From: an uncultured Marinoscillum sp.
GTDB taxonomy: Bacteria > Bacteroidota > Bacteroidia > Cytophagales > Cyclobacteriaceae
Length of the DNA stretch: 47,825 nucleotides
Direction of reading: 5' to 3'
Assembly (NCBI GenBank): GCA_902605755.1
Contig: CACLDR010000009.1
Span: 1-47,825, forward strand
Part shown: positions 30,027 through 39,828 of the stretch, piece by piece
Position numbering within the stretch: position 1 is the stretch's first letter
Layout: the number at the start of each line of letters is the position of its first letter
Made by a program: the position numbers and the translations under genes
The notes under the pieces: generated by a model
The model's database searches: none
Told to the model about the DNA's origin: nothing
The model's input: the letters and a program-made list of their open reading frames with translations, nothing else

Positions 30027-31283
30027 ATGCTAAATAAGGATTTGAGACTTTCTAAAAAAGTAATACTTGAAATGAAATTGAAAACCTTAATAATTTATCA
30101 GAAGACAACTGTTTTTGCCTTACTTGTCATTTTAATGGCCTGCTCAAAACGAAAGCCCATGGAAGTTGATGCCAAAACAGTAGAAGGGCAAATTTTACTT
30201 ACCATGGATCAGTGGGCGGAAGCTCTCACATCGGGTGATATTGAGAAGACAATGACATTTTACTCCGAAAACTTCGCCGGTACTGAAGCAAAAGATAAAG
30301 AGGGAGTGAGTGAATTGCTTAATGAAGCCAAGTCCTATGGCATGTTACTGTTATTGGAAATCAATTTGAGGACTACGGATTTAAAGGTTGAAGGAGATAC
30401 GGCGGAAATCGTCATTTATAATGAAGAAGGAGAGCTGGAAATGGACTTTGCACTCGCGAAGGAGGGAAATGACTGGCGAATTATTGGTATACCCTCTGAG
30501 ACCTGTAGCTATGATGACTATAGTGAACCTTTTGGTAATGAATGTATTAATATGGGAGGGTATTACCGTTGTTGGGATATTTTTATTCCGAAGAATTTAG
30601 CAAACAAAGCGCCGTTGGTTCTTGATTTTCATGGTTGGACCGAAAACGCGTCACATCAGCGTTCAATATCTGGATTTGAAGCTCTTGCGCAATCGGAGGG
30701 TTTTATAGTAGTATGGCCTCATGGGTTATGTAGTTCTTGGAATGCGGGGCCCCTATGTTGCGCTCCGGCTTCAAATAATGAAATTGATGACATAGGCTTT
30801 GTTAGAAAAATGATTGAGGAATTAGTAGATATACATAATATAGATGAAAGTCGTATTTATTTAACTGGGCTTTCTAATGGCTGTGCCATGGCACAGCGAA
30901 TAGCCAATGAAGCAAGCAATTTAGTAACCGCTGCAGCATGTATGTCACTTCATCTTTTGACTGAAATAGATGCTGATTATGCCGCAGTACCGGTAATGAC
31001 AATTATGGGGACAAACGACGATTTATATCTTGCAAATGAAGAAATGCCTGGAGCAGTTGAGAATTTTGAGCGCTGGAGGCAAATGAATAATTGTCAGGGA
31101 GCTTACGAAGTGACTTGGAGTTCAGGTGTTAGCGTCACCTGGACATATAAAGATTGTGATAACCAAACGGAAGTAGCGTTGGTGATCATTGATGATGGTG
31201 GTCATATGCTGTATCAAGGTGAGCAAACCAATATTAACACGACCCAATTGGCCTGGGATTTTATGAAAAAATTTAAAAAATGA
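30027..31283 (+). CDS. Lipoprotein: NTF2-like domain fused to PHB-depolymerase/feruloyl-esterase-like (LpqC family) hydrolase
   Basis: Lipobox ILMACSKRK (probable start ATG 30072); LLTMDQWAEALTSGDIEKTMTFYSENFAG NTF2-like; PLVLDFHGWTENASHQRSISGFEALAQSEGFIVVWPHG, GLSNGCAMAQRIA, DDGGHML. Confidence 0.82.
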   Translation: MLNKDLRLSKKVILEMKLKTLIIYQKTTVFALLVILMACSKRKPMEVDAKTVEGQILLTMDQWAEALTSGDIEKTMTFYSENFAGTEAKDKEGVSELLNEAKSYGMLLLLEINLRTTDLKVEGDTAEIVIYNEEGELEMDFALAKEGNDWRIIGIPSETCSYDDYSEPFGNECINMGGYYRCWDIFIPKNLANKAPLVLDFHGWTENASHQRSISGFEALAQSEGFIVVWPHGLCSSWNAGPLCCAPASNNEIDDIGFVRKMIEELVDIHNIDESRIYLTGLSNGCAMAQRIANEASNLVTAAACMSLHLLTEIDADYAAVPVMTIMGTNDDLYLANEEMPGAVENFERWRQMNNCQGAYEVTWSSGVSVTWTYKDCDNQTEVALVIIDDGGHMLYQGEQTNINTTQLAWDFMKKFKK

Positions 31284-32466
31284 GAGATCTAATACAAATA
31301 CTTATGTTGGTGGTAATTTTTTTTAGTTGCAACTCGTCGGATAAAAAAGCAAAGAACATTGATTCTGAATGGCCAAACAGTCAGCAAAAAAGCGATGAAT
31401 CTAATTATGAGGAGTTCATGGAAAGGTTAAAGGAAAATGAGCCCTATATTGGGTTTTTTGCTGCCGAAAAAAAATATATAGGGACAAAAACCCCTAAATA
31501 TTTAGAAGCAAGAAAGATATGTTTTCAAGGTATAAATGGATCAAAAGATGAGCCATTAAAATTTGTAGATTCTTTCATTGAGATATGTCTTGATGAAGGG
31601 TTGGTGAAACTAGAAGAGCTGGAAACTTGGGAAAATATTTTGACAACACTTAGCTACGAAATGTATCCAAATATGCCAATTTTTAATTTTACGACAGATC
31701 AGATAATTGAGTACCGAGACCTCACTTATACCGAATATCCAAATAAAAAACTGAAACTTGATCTTTTTATTCCCAAAAAACCAATTAAAATACCTATTCC
31801 TGTAATTGTGTGCATTCATGGAGGAGGCTTTGTGGTCAATAAACGAATCTGGTTCGAGCCCTTTGCTATGTATTTGGCAGCTAATGGACTTGCTGCTTTA
31901 ACTATTGATTACCGAAAGATTACTGCGGTAAAATTAAAGGATATTGTTAGCGATTCCAAGGCAGCCGTCCGATGGGTGCGAGCGAACGCGGAAAACTATA
32001 ATATTGATCCCGATAAAATTGGAGCACTTGGAGCATCTGTCGGAGCGCATCTGGTGGCACTCTAGGCACAACAGGGGAAATTCCAGAATTAGAAGGGACT
32101 GGAGGAAATCCTAATTTCTCAAGTAAAGTACAAGCCGTTTTCAGTATTGCGACTCCCGCTTTTGGTCCAATTACAAGTTCTGAGTGGATTTCAATGTTTG
32201 GTTTAGTTGAACAAGAGTTTCATCTACTTTCTCCTTATCACAATATAGATCAATCTTCAGCACCTATATTTCTTCTTCATGGCACTGAGGATGAAATTGT
32301 ACCTCCTGAGAATGCCCAAGAGATGTATGATAAGTATAAGAAATTGGGTTTGAATGTTAAATTAGAATGGGTTCCTGGTCGTGGTCATGATTTCTATGAA
32401 GGAAGCGATTTTGCTATATCAAGAGCTGCAGAGTTCTTTATTTCTCAATTAATTCGTGAAAATTAA
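31280..32466 (+). pseudogene. BD-FAE/carboxylesterase-type alpha/beta hydrolase interrupted by a 1-nt frameshift
   Basis: ORF 31280-32065 ends at ...GASVGAHLVAL-stop; the next frame continues LGTTGEIPELEGTGGNPNFSSKVQAVFSIATPAF... into ORF 32194-32466 (APIFLLHGTEDEIVPPENA...GRGHDFYEGSDFA). Confidence 0.85.
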
Positions 32467-32588
32467 TGCAAATCATATATATTTATAAATAATTTTTTAT
32501 TCTGATTTAGTAAGTATTTTTTTATTGCTATTAGTTTTTAGAATTAAATTTTACAGTCTTTAATTCATTCATAATTACCTTTAATTTA

Positions 32589-34199
32589 ATGAATTTGATA
32601 ATCACTACTTTTTTTAAGCACCTAATCCTTTTAATGATAATGGTTTCATTTCATTTCCTGGCCTTTTCGCAGAGTTCAAAAAAACTGAAGGTAGTGTTTA
32701 TCACAGGAGGTGATGAGTATCAGTCTAGGGAGAGAATGAAACCATTCGCTAAAACGCTCGAAAAGGATTATGGTTTCGACGTAATTTATATTGAGGATGA
32801 AGCACCAGGTGCAGATATGGATCCAGATAATGATCCTAAACCCACAGTTTTAAAAGATGCTGAAAAAATAAGGGACGCTGATTTGATGGTTGTATTTATG
32901 CGCTTCAGAAATTGGGAGTCCAAATCATTGGCGCACTTTATGAGTCATTTTGAGGAGGGTAAGCCAGCCGTCGCCATTAGAACAACCACGCATGCATTTT
33001 GGAAAGACCGAACTTTTGCACCTAAATACTTTGGAGGTCACTACAAAACACATTACACTGATCGTATTGTATGTCAAGTAAATCCTGTGCATGCGGAGCA
33101 TCCCATGGTAAGAGGAGTAGAGCGTAAATGGGGTGATGGTGAGGGGCCTTATGTTTCTACACCGTTAACTGAAGGCGCCACTCCGGTAGTTTTTTCATAT
33201 GGTCACTGGAGAGATCACGACAGAAGTCCAGGGATTGGAAATGATAGTTACGATTCTCCCAATTATCCTGTCGCTTGGGCATTTAATGATGAAGGTGCTA
33301 GAAGAGCTATGATCACTTTAGGGAGTTATCGTTCAGGAGATTTAAAAGCTGATTATTTTAAAAATTTATTCTATAATTCTGTTTTTTGGTCCTTAGGTTA
33401 TGAAATACCAAAAAATGGAGTATTATCGGAGGGTAAAACATTTAAAATGGTTGAAGAGATGGTAGCCTATCAACCGAAAAAAATTGATATACCTAAAATT
33501 TCAGAATATACGCTTGAAGAGGGTTGGGAGTTTCTTTTCGATGGAAAAGATTTATCAAAGTGGAAGCATTATGATGTTACAATTGCCCCATCCTCTGTCT
33601 ATTTAGATTATAGAGCAAAATCTGAAGGACCTATCGATTATGCATTGTCACCAGCCAGATGGGAGGTGAAGGAAGGTACCACCGTTGCGCGTCCTGGTTT
33701 TGGAGATATTATTACAAAAGAATACTATAGTAACTATAGACTTCGTTTTGATTACCTAATTCCGAAATATCCCGAATGGGTAACCGGTGAATGGAGAGGC
33801 AATAGTGGAGTTTTCATAAATGGGTCATGGGAAATATCTATTTTGGATACTTATGGTCAGGAAGCCTCAGACCGTTCAAACGGAGCTATTTACAGGGATA
33901 AAGCGCCAGATTTTGAAGCATCAAAGCCTGCAGGCCAATGGCAAACTATGGAAATTGAGTTTATGAATGGATTGGTGACCGTCTTGTTAAATGATGTTAA
34001 AATTCATGATAAGGTAAAAGTTGGCAGACCAACCTTTTTGGGATTTCCAGCGGCTCAATCCTTTGCTGAAATCAGCTTTGACAGCTTCATGGGAATAGTA
34101 TCTAAAGGTCCTATTCGATTGCAGGGGGAGAATTCGGAAGTTCGATTCGCTAATATTGCTATAATGCGACTTTATAATGACGATGAGGAGGATGACTAG
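32589..34199 (+). CDS. ThuA domain fused to DUF1080 (3-keto-disaccharide hydrolase-like) domain
   Basis: ThuA: KVVFITGGDEYQSRERMKPFAKTL...DLMVVFMRFRNW...KPAVAIRTTTHAF; DUF1080: GWEFLFDGKDLSKWKHYDV...YRLRFDYLIPK...SGVFINGSWEISILDTYG...GPIRLQGENSEVRFANIAIMRL. Confidence 0.88.
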   Translation: MNLIITTFFKHLILLMIMVSFHFLAFSQSSKKLKVVFITGGDEYQSRERMKPFAKTLEKDYGFDVIYIEDEAPGADMDPDNDPKPTVLKDAEKIRDADLMVVFMRFRNWESKSLAHFMSHFEEGKPAVAIRTTTHAFWKDRTFAPKYFGGHYKTHYTDRIVCQVNPVHAEHPMVRGVERKWGDGEGPYVSTPLTEGATPVVFSYGHWRDHDRSPGIGNDSYDSPNYPVAWAFNDEGARRAMITLGSYRSGDLKADYFKNLFYNSVFWSLGYEIPKNGVLSEGKTFKMVEEMVAYQPKKIDIPKISEYTLEEGWEFLFDGKDLSKWKHYDVTIAPSSVYLDYRAKSEGPIDYALSPARWEVKEGTTVARPGFGDIITKEYYSNYRLRFDYLIPKYPEWVTGEWRGNSGVFINGSWEISILDTYGQEASDRSNGAIYRDKAPDFEASKPAGQWQTMEIEFMNGLVTVLLNDVKIHDKVKVGRPTFLGFPAAQSFAEISFDSFMGIVSKGPIRLQGENSEVRFANIAIMRLYNDDEEDD

Positions 34200-34272
34200 T
34201 TCGAGCGTACCTACAAAATAAAATTCCATAATTTAAAATTTATATCAATCTAAATCTGCTTACGGTTTATGC

Positions 34273-36450
34273 GTGAAAAAAATGAATTCAATTAATTTTA
34301 TTTTATTGATTTTTTTTGGTCTGTTTAGTTCCCCTATTTTTGCTCAAGATTCAAGACCAAATGTAGTTTTTATCGCTGGAGAGGAGGAATATGGTGCTCA
34401 TTGGACTTTGCCTAAAATAGCTGATGATCTAGAAAGGAGATTTAATATTCACTCTACAGTAATACACTCTTGGCGCTCTGGAGCGCATGATTATGATATG
34501 CCAGGAGAAATTGAGATTCCAGAATACGAAGAAATTAAAAATCTGGAAATTATTAAAGATGCAGATTTAGTTGTTATGCATATTCGTTTTAGACTTCTGC
34601 CTCCGGAGCAACTACAGGTTTTTCAAGATTATTTTGATTCTGGTAAACCCGCTATCGCATTTAGGACTACCAGTCATGGTATGTGGGCGAAAGATCAAAA
34701 AGGTTGGTTTGTTCCCTTTTTCGGGGGTCACTACAAAGGACATATGCCCAATACAGCAGGAACTACCACAATAGTACCTGCTGAGCAAATCGATCATCCA
34801 ATTTTAAGAGGGGTACCCAAGAAAAATGCTATGAATGACGTCATGGGGATTTATATCACTGCTCCACTTAATGATTCTGCCATCCCATTAATGCTTGGAA
34901 AAACAGGATTAATTGGACCTGCACAACCTGTGACTTGGACAAATGAATATCAAAAAGGGCAGAAAATATTTTACACCTCGCTAGGTGGTTTGGAGAGTTT
35001 TGTGGATCCCGGGTTTCTGAATATGGTGTACAATGCCGTGTATTGGGCCCTTGATAGAGAAGTACCCGACAATGGAGTATTGGGGATAGACAACCTTTCT
35101 TATTGGGAGGAAGAAGCTCCATTTGAAAAATATGGATTTGGAGCTTTAAATGAAAATCCATTTGAACTTTTAGAGGAGGATTTAAGGTTGGAAAATCGTA
35201 TCGTTCTTGATTGGGAATTTAAACCATCAAGTCCCCCCAATCCTCCAAAAATGAACATACCCAAAGATGCTATAGTCCTTTTTGATGGTCAAGATCTGTC
35301 TAAGTGGAAACATTGGGATTTAAGTGCTGATCCAATTGCGATGCTACCTGACGCTCGAGCCGTATCGCCCTCTAAAACATTTCCAAATGCGAGGTGGAAT
35401 ATTATCGATGGAGCTGTTGAAGCAAGGCCGGGCTTTGGAAGCATTTTAACTAGAGAAGTTTTTGGTAATTATAAATTACATTTGGATTTTTTGATTCCAA
35501 AAGAACCGGAATATATCCCATCGGGATACAAAGGTTCGGGCAGCATATACCTTGACGGTCGGTATGAAATAAAAATTATGGATTCTTATGCAAAGGAGTT
35601 TTCGAAAGTTAGCAACGGATCGATATTTAATCAAAAAGCACCAATTTCAAATCCCTCAAAACCTGTGAATACATGGCAGTCAATGGATATAATTTATCGT
35701 CAATTTATTGGTCAAAGACCGAAGATATCTGTGATACTTAACGGGCATAAAATTCATAACAATGTTTCAATACTAAGTAGGTCTCCCTTTGCCATCCGGG
35801 AGGATGAACCCTTATATGAATCTAATTATAAGGAGGGTTCGGATATTTTCAATATGAATGTAGATTATTGGGGTGCCGATGTAAAATTCAAAACACGAAC
35901 TGGAGGTTTCCTGCTTACAAATTCCCCCGATAGCAGGCCATGGAATGATGATTCAAAAGGGATAGCCATTTATGATGGTCAGCTTTGGTATAGAGATGGT
36001 TTTGAATATCGTCACGTTCAAAGAAAAAATGAAGCCCCTTTAAATGATGGTGAATGGCATGAAATTTTGATGTTTGCTGATAGCGGAAAAATCAATTTTT
36101 ACATTGATGGTAAATACATGGATCAAATTAAAAATAGGGGATCTTCTATACTTAAAGGTCATATATTACGAATCGGTCAGGCAACAAAGCGTTTTAAATT
36201 GGGAGCTTCTGAGCTACCTGACCCCATAAGGGATGAAACTTTTGATGGTGAGATAGAAAGAGTGCGTTTTTTTAAAAAGGGCTTGAATGAAACAGATGAA
36301 ACGTGGGCAATTTCTAAAAAATTTCTAGTACTCGATTGGAGCCCGGATAGATTGAAAAATAAGTTGCCAAAAATGGGTCCAATCAGAATACAGTCTGATC
36401 TAAGCAAGATAAGATATGCTAATATATGGCTACAGCCATTGAAAGACTGA
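34273..36450 (+). CDS. ThuA-DUF1080 fusion with a LamG-like domain inserted in DUF1080
   Basis: ThuA (NVVFIAGEEEYGAHWTLPKIADDL...FRTTSHGMW), DUF1080 (IVLFDGQDLSKWKHWDL...GSIYLDGRYEIKIMDSYA), LamG-like (GEWHEILMFADSGKINFYIDGKYMDQI...FDGEIERVRFFKKGL), then DUF1080 end (MGPIRIQSDLSKIRYANIWLQPL). An in-frame ATG at 34282 is an alternative start. Confidence 0.85.
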   Translation: MKKMNSINFILLIFFGLFSSPIFAQDSRPNVVFIAGEEEYGAHWTLPKIADDLERRFNIHSTVIHSWRSGAHDYDMPGEIEIPEYEEIKNLEIIKDADLVVMHIRFRLLPPEQLQVFQDYFDSGKPAIAFRTTSHGMWAKDQKGWFVPFFGGHYKGHMPNTAGTTTIVPAEQIDHPILRGVPKKNAMNDVMGIYITAPLNDSAIPLMLGKTGLIGPAQPVTWTNEYQKGQKIFYTSLGGLESFVDPGFLNMVYNAVYWALDREVPDNGVLGIDNLSYWEEEAPFEKYGFGALNENPFELLEEDLRLENRIVLDWEFKPSSPPNPPKMNIPKDAIVLFDGQDLSKWKHWDLSADPIAMLPDARAVSPSKTFPNARWNIIDGAVEARPGFGSILTREVFGNYKLHLDFLIPKEPEYIPSGYKGSGSIYLDGRYEIKIMDSYAKEFSKVSNGSIFNQKAPISNPSKPVNTWQSMDIIYRQFIGQRPKISVILNGHKIHNNVSILSRSPFAIREDEPLYESNYKEGSDIFNMNVDYWGADVKFKTRTGGFLLTNSPDSRPWNDDSKGIAIYDGQLWYRDGFEYRHVQRKNEAPLNDGEWHEILMFADSGKINFYIDGKYMDQIKNRGSSILKGHILRIGQATKRFKLGASELPDPIRDETFDGEIERVRFFKKGLNETDETWAISKKFLVLDWSPDRLKNKLPKMGPIRIQSDLSKIRYANIWLQPLKD

Positions 36451-36453
36451 TTA

Positions 36454-37959
36454 ATGAGAAAGAATTTTAAAAATTGTTCTATAATATTTTTATCCATATG
36501 GTTTTGCTTTCAATGTGAATACAAAGCTCCTTTTGAAACTGTTTCAGAAAAATTTAATGGAAGTTTTGAGTTAAATCAATCATCTTTAAATCAATGGGAA
36601 AATGTTGTAGGATGGAATGGTAATGAAGGAGGCGTTTCTGATGATGGTTATTTCGCACCTGTTGATGGTAAATATTATGCTGTACAGAGTGGTGGTGGAA
36701 ATTGGATAACTCAAAAAGAAAACTTGATATTAGAAAAAGGTAAGTCTTATCATCTCTCAGCATGGGTGCGAAGTATCAATGGTAAGAAAAATGATGCCAG
36801 AACAACTGCTGAAATCGCATTCATCGTAGACAAAAAACCTATTCTTAAAATGGTACGCGATATAAATATTCCTTTACTAAAAGGTGTCGCTGCGATAACT
36901 CAAAATGATGATGGCGGGAATGTTTGGATAGATGGTAAATATCGCCATCAATTTTCTGATACGCATATGTACCAGCCTATTGAATCTGATCCAATAAGAG
37001 ATCCTTGGCTACTTGTAAGTGAAAGTAATTACAATGATATTGATGGTTTGGGTTGGGCTGTTGGTAATGTAATAGCTGGCAAACAAAAATATATTTATGG
37101 AACGGTTTATCAAGATCAGGCATCTAATTTCTATTCTTCAATTACATTGATCAAAACTAATGGAATAGGTAGTCCTGATTATAATTGGACCGACCCAGTG
37201 ATTGTTCTTGATCATAAAAAAACAGAATTTCCATGGGTATTGGACGCACACGGATATTTTGATGAGCTATCAGGAAGACTCTGGATGACTTGGGGGGGAG
37301 GTGTATGTTATATAGCTGAAATGGATCCAAATACAGGATTATTTTTGAGCTCACCTGATGAAACAGAATATGATACTCACCCTAAGGGCATACACATTCC
37401 CGTGGCCACCTGGCCTGAAACAAAAGAAGGATGGTGCGGTGATGATTGGTCAAGCTGTTGGATGGAGGGTGCCTCTATTTATAAGTTTAATGATAAATGG
37501 TATTTCCTTGCTTCCTATGGAAATCTGAGCACTAATTATACAATTAGAATGGGCAGAGGTGAAAGTCCGACCGGACCCTTTTATGATAAAAATGGCTTGG
37601 ATATGATGAAATTTGACTCTGTCAGAAATGAGTTTGGAAATAGTATGCTTTTGGGTAATGAGGGAAAGCAACTGGTACCTGGTCATCCTCATATATGGGA
37701 AGAAGATAATAAATATTATTTGGGATATGATTTTCGTAAGGTTATTGGGGAGGGAGAGGTTGGAGATTACCTAGGAATTAGAAGAATATTTTGGTATGAC
37801 GAATGGCCTACTGTTTGGACACCATTGAAGGTGTCATTACATGCTGATGATTTTCCAGAATTAATTGGAAAACCTTTTTTAGTAGGTTTTAGAAATAATG
37901 GAGCTAAGAATTCTATTATGGGAATAGATGCCGTTGATTTGGTAATTAAACGAAAGTAA
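36454..37959 (+). CDS. GH43-like five-bladed propeller lipoprotein with N-terminal carbohydrate-binding-like domain
   Basis: Lipobox-like WFCFQC; NGSFELNQSSLNQWENVVGW...GKSYHLSAWVRS; propeller WVLDAHGYFDELSGRLWMTWGGG, WMEGASIYKFNDKWYFLAS, LVPGHPHIWEEDNKYYLGYDF. Confidence 0.7.
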   Translation: MRKNFKNCSIIFLSIWFCFQCEYKAPFETVSEKFNGSFELNQSSLNQWENVVGWNGNEGGVSDDGYFAPVDGKYYAVQSGGGNWITQKENLILEKGKSYHLSAWVRSINGKKNDARTTAEIAFIVDKKPILKMVRDINIPLLKGVAAITQNDDGGNVWIDGKYRHQFSDTHMYQPIESDPIRDPWLLVSESNYNDIDGLGWAVGNVIAGKQKYIYGTVYQDQASNFYSSITLIKTNGIGSPDYNWTDPVIVLDHKKTEFPWVLDAHGYFDELSGRLWMTWGGGVCYIAEMDPNTGLFLSSPDETEYDTHPKGIHIPVATWPETKEGWCGDDWSSCWMEGASIYKFNDKWYFLASYGNLSTNYTIRMGRGESPTGPFYDKNGLDMMKFDSVRNEFGNSMLLGNEGKQLVPGHPHIWEEDNKYYLGYDFRKVIGEGEVGDYLGIRRIFWYDEWPTVWTPLKVSLHADDFPELIGKPFLVGFRNNGAKNSIMGIDAVDLVIKRK

Positions 37960-37962
37960 AGT

Positions 37963-39666
37963 ATGAAAAAAATTATTTTTTATATGATGATTTTTAATTC
38001 TACTAGCATGTTTGCTCAGCAGTTTATAGAATTGAAAGTAGAGAATAAATATATCCATCTACCAGTTACTCATGACTATAAGGATGAAACGCGTCTCGAA
38101 TTAGTTTTAAATAATAACACAGAACAGGTATTTGATATTTGGCTTGCTGATTCAGAACCTGATTTTTGGGTCTTTTTAGATGTGTCTATTTATAATCAAA
38201 AAAAAGTTATAATTCGAACACAGTATGGTGATGAACGAAAAGGGCTTAACCTTATTTACCAGTCAGATAATCGAGATTACTTGAAAAATGTCTATAAAGA
38301 AAAATATCGACCCCAGTTACATTTTTCTAGCATGAGAGGTTGGAATAATGATCCCAATGGGCTTATTTATTACGATGGAGAATATCACCTTTTTTATCAG
38401 CATAATCCATATGGATCGGCATGGGGGAATATGCATTGGGGACATGCTAAAAGCAAGAATTTACTTAACTGGGTTCAATTATCTGAGGCATTGTACCCTG
38501 ATGAGATAGGTGTTGCTTATTCCGGATCAGCAGTTATCGATTACGAAAATACTTCAGGATTCAAAACTGGAAATGATGATTTAATGGTAGCTATATACAC
38601 GACTACTTGGTTTCCTGATAGGTATGAGGAGTCTAATCCTGGACAAAAGCAACTCGAGACTCAAAGTTTAGCATATTCAAATGATAAGGGCCTTACATGG
38701 ACTAAGTACAAAGGGAATCCTGTTATCGGAGATAGAAGAGAGCTTCTGGGCAGTACAAATAATCGTGATCCTAATGTGTTCTGGCATGAAACAACAGATA
38801 AATGGGTAATGATACTTTTTGAAAGAATAGGTATGTCTATTTTCACTTCGGATAATTTAAAAGATTGGAAATATGAAAGTCATTTTGAGACATTTTGGGA
38901 GTGTCCTGAGCTATTTGAATTGCCTATAGATGAAGATTCAAATAATACTAAATGGGTAGTGTACGATGCGGGGGGCGATTATGTTTTAGGAGACTTCGAT
39001 GGGAAAGAATTTAAAATCACCTCTGGTGCGCATAACTATATTGATGGAGAGTTCTATGCGGCTCAAACTTTCGAAAATATACCTTCTTCAGATGGAAGAA
39101 GAATACAAATCGGATGGGCAACTATTCCAACACCTGAAATGCCTTTCAACATGATGATGGCTTTTCCTACTCAATTGACCCTCAAGACTGGAAAAGAGGG
39201 AGTGAGAATGTTTAATAAACCTGTAAAAGAAATCTCAGAACTCCACAAAAACGGGAAAATATTAAATAATATTACACCGCAGGATGCTAATGAAGCACTT
39301 GTAAATATTAGATCTGAGAAGCTTCATGTTAAATTTCAAATTGAGAATATCAATGCCATTATGTATACCTTCAATTTTGGGAGTGATCAACTTACCTATT
39401 CGATCAACAATAATAAGTTCATTTTTAATGATGAGGAGAAAGTGTTCAAATATCTTCCAGAGTTTGCAAGTAAGAACATGACTCTAGAGATTATTCTCGA
39501 TAAAACGAGCATTGAAGTTTTTGTTGATGAGGGCCGCTTTACTATGGTTTTGCCTCGAAGTTTGGAAACAGAATATGATGGAATTTCCATTGTACCCGGT
39601 GACGAAGATCTCACTGTAAAAATTAAATCCCTTGAGGTTCACGAAATGAAATCAATATGGGACTAA
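37963..39666 (+). CDS. GH32 fructan hydrolase (levanase/inulinase/invertase type)
   Basis: Canonical motifs MRGWNNDPNGLIYYDGEYHLFYQHNPYGSAWGNMHWGHAKSKNLLNW, NNRDPNVFWH, FWECPELFELP, C-terminal LEIILDKTSIEVFVDEGRFTM. Confidence 0.95.
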   Translation: MKKIIFYMMIFNSTSMFAQQFIELKVENKYIHLPVTHDYKDETRLELVLNNNTEQVFDIWLADSEPDFWVFLDVSIYNQKKVIIRTQYGDERKGLNLIYQSDNRDYLKNVYKEKYRPQLHFSSMRGWNNDPNGLIYYDGEYHLFYQHNPYGSAWGNMHWGHAKSKNLLNWVQLSEALYPDEIGVAYSGSAVIDYENTSGFKTGNDDLMVAIYTTTWFPDRYEESNPGQKQLETQSLAYSNDKGLTWTKYKGNPVIGDRRELLGSTNNRDPNVFWHETTDKWVMILFERIGMSIFTSDNLKDWKYESHFETFWECPELFELPIDEDSNNTKWVVYDAGGDYVLGDFDGKEFKITSGAHNYIDGEFYAAQTFENIPSSDGRRIQIGWATIPTPEMPFNMMMAFPTQLTLKTGKEGVRMFNKPVKEISELHKNGKILNNITPQDANEALVNIRSEKLHVKFQIENINAIMYTFNFGSDQLTYSINNNKFIFNDEEKVFKYLPEFASKNMTLEIILDKTSIEVFVDEGRFTMVLPRSLETEYDGISIVPGDEDLTVKIKSLEVHEMKSIWD

Positions 39667-39685
39667 TAAATTATTATAAAATTAA

Positions 39686-39828
39686 TTTTTATCTCCGCTT
39701 TGGTGGATTTGTAAACTGAATAAATGAATTATTTTAAGAATTTGGTTTAGTTTAAACTGAAAGATGGACTACTTAGTTGATTGCTTTAATAATCATAATA
39801 GTCAATTTTGGTACAGTGGAGATAAAAA
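39686..39828. repeat. 14-bp inverted repeat immediately downstream of GH32
   Basis: TTTTTATCTCCGCT (39686-39699) / AGTGGAGATAAAAA (39815-39828), one G-U wobble, 115-nt spacer that contains the palindrome AGTTTAAACT. Confidence 0.4.

Noticed and set aside
27100-31200. Possible higher-GC island around the esterase/GH32 genes
   Set aside because: One line looked about 52% GC, but I could not compute a reliable profile and flanking lines vary; needs a GC/codon-usage scan.
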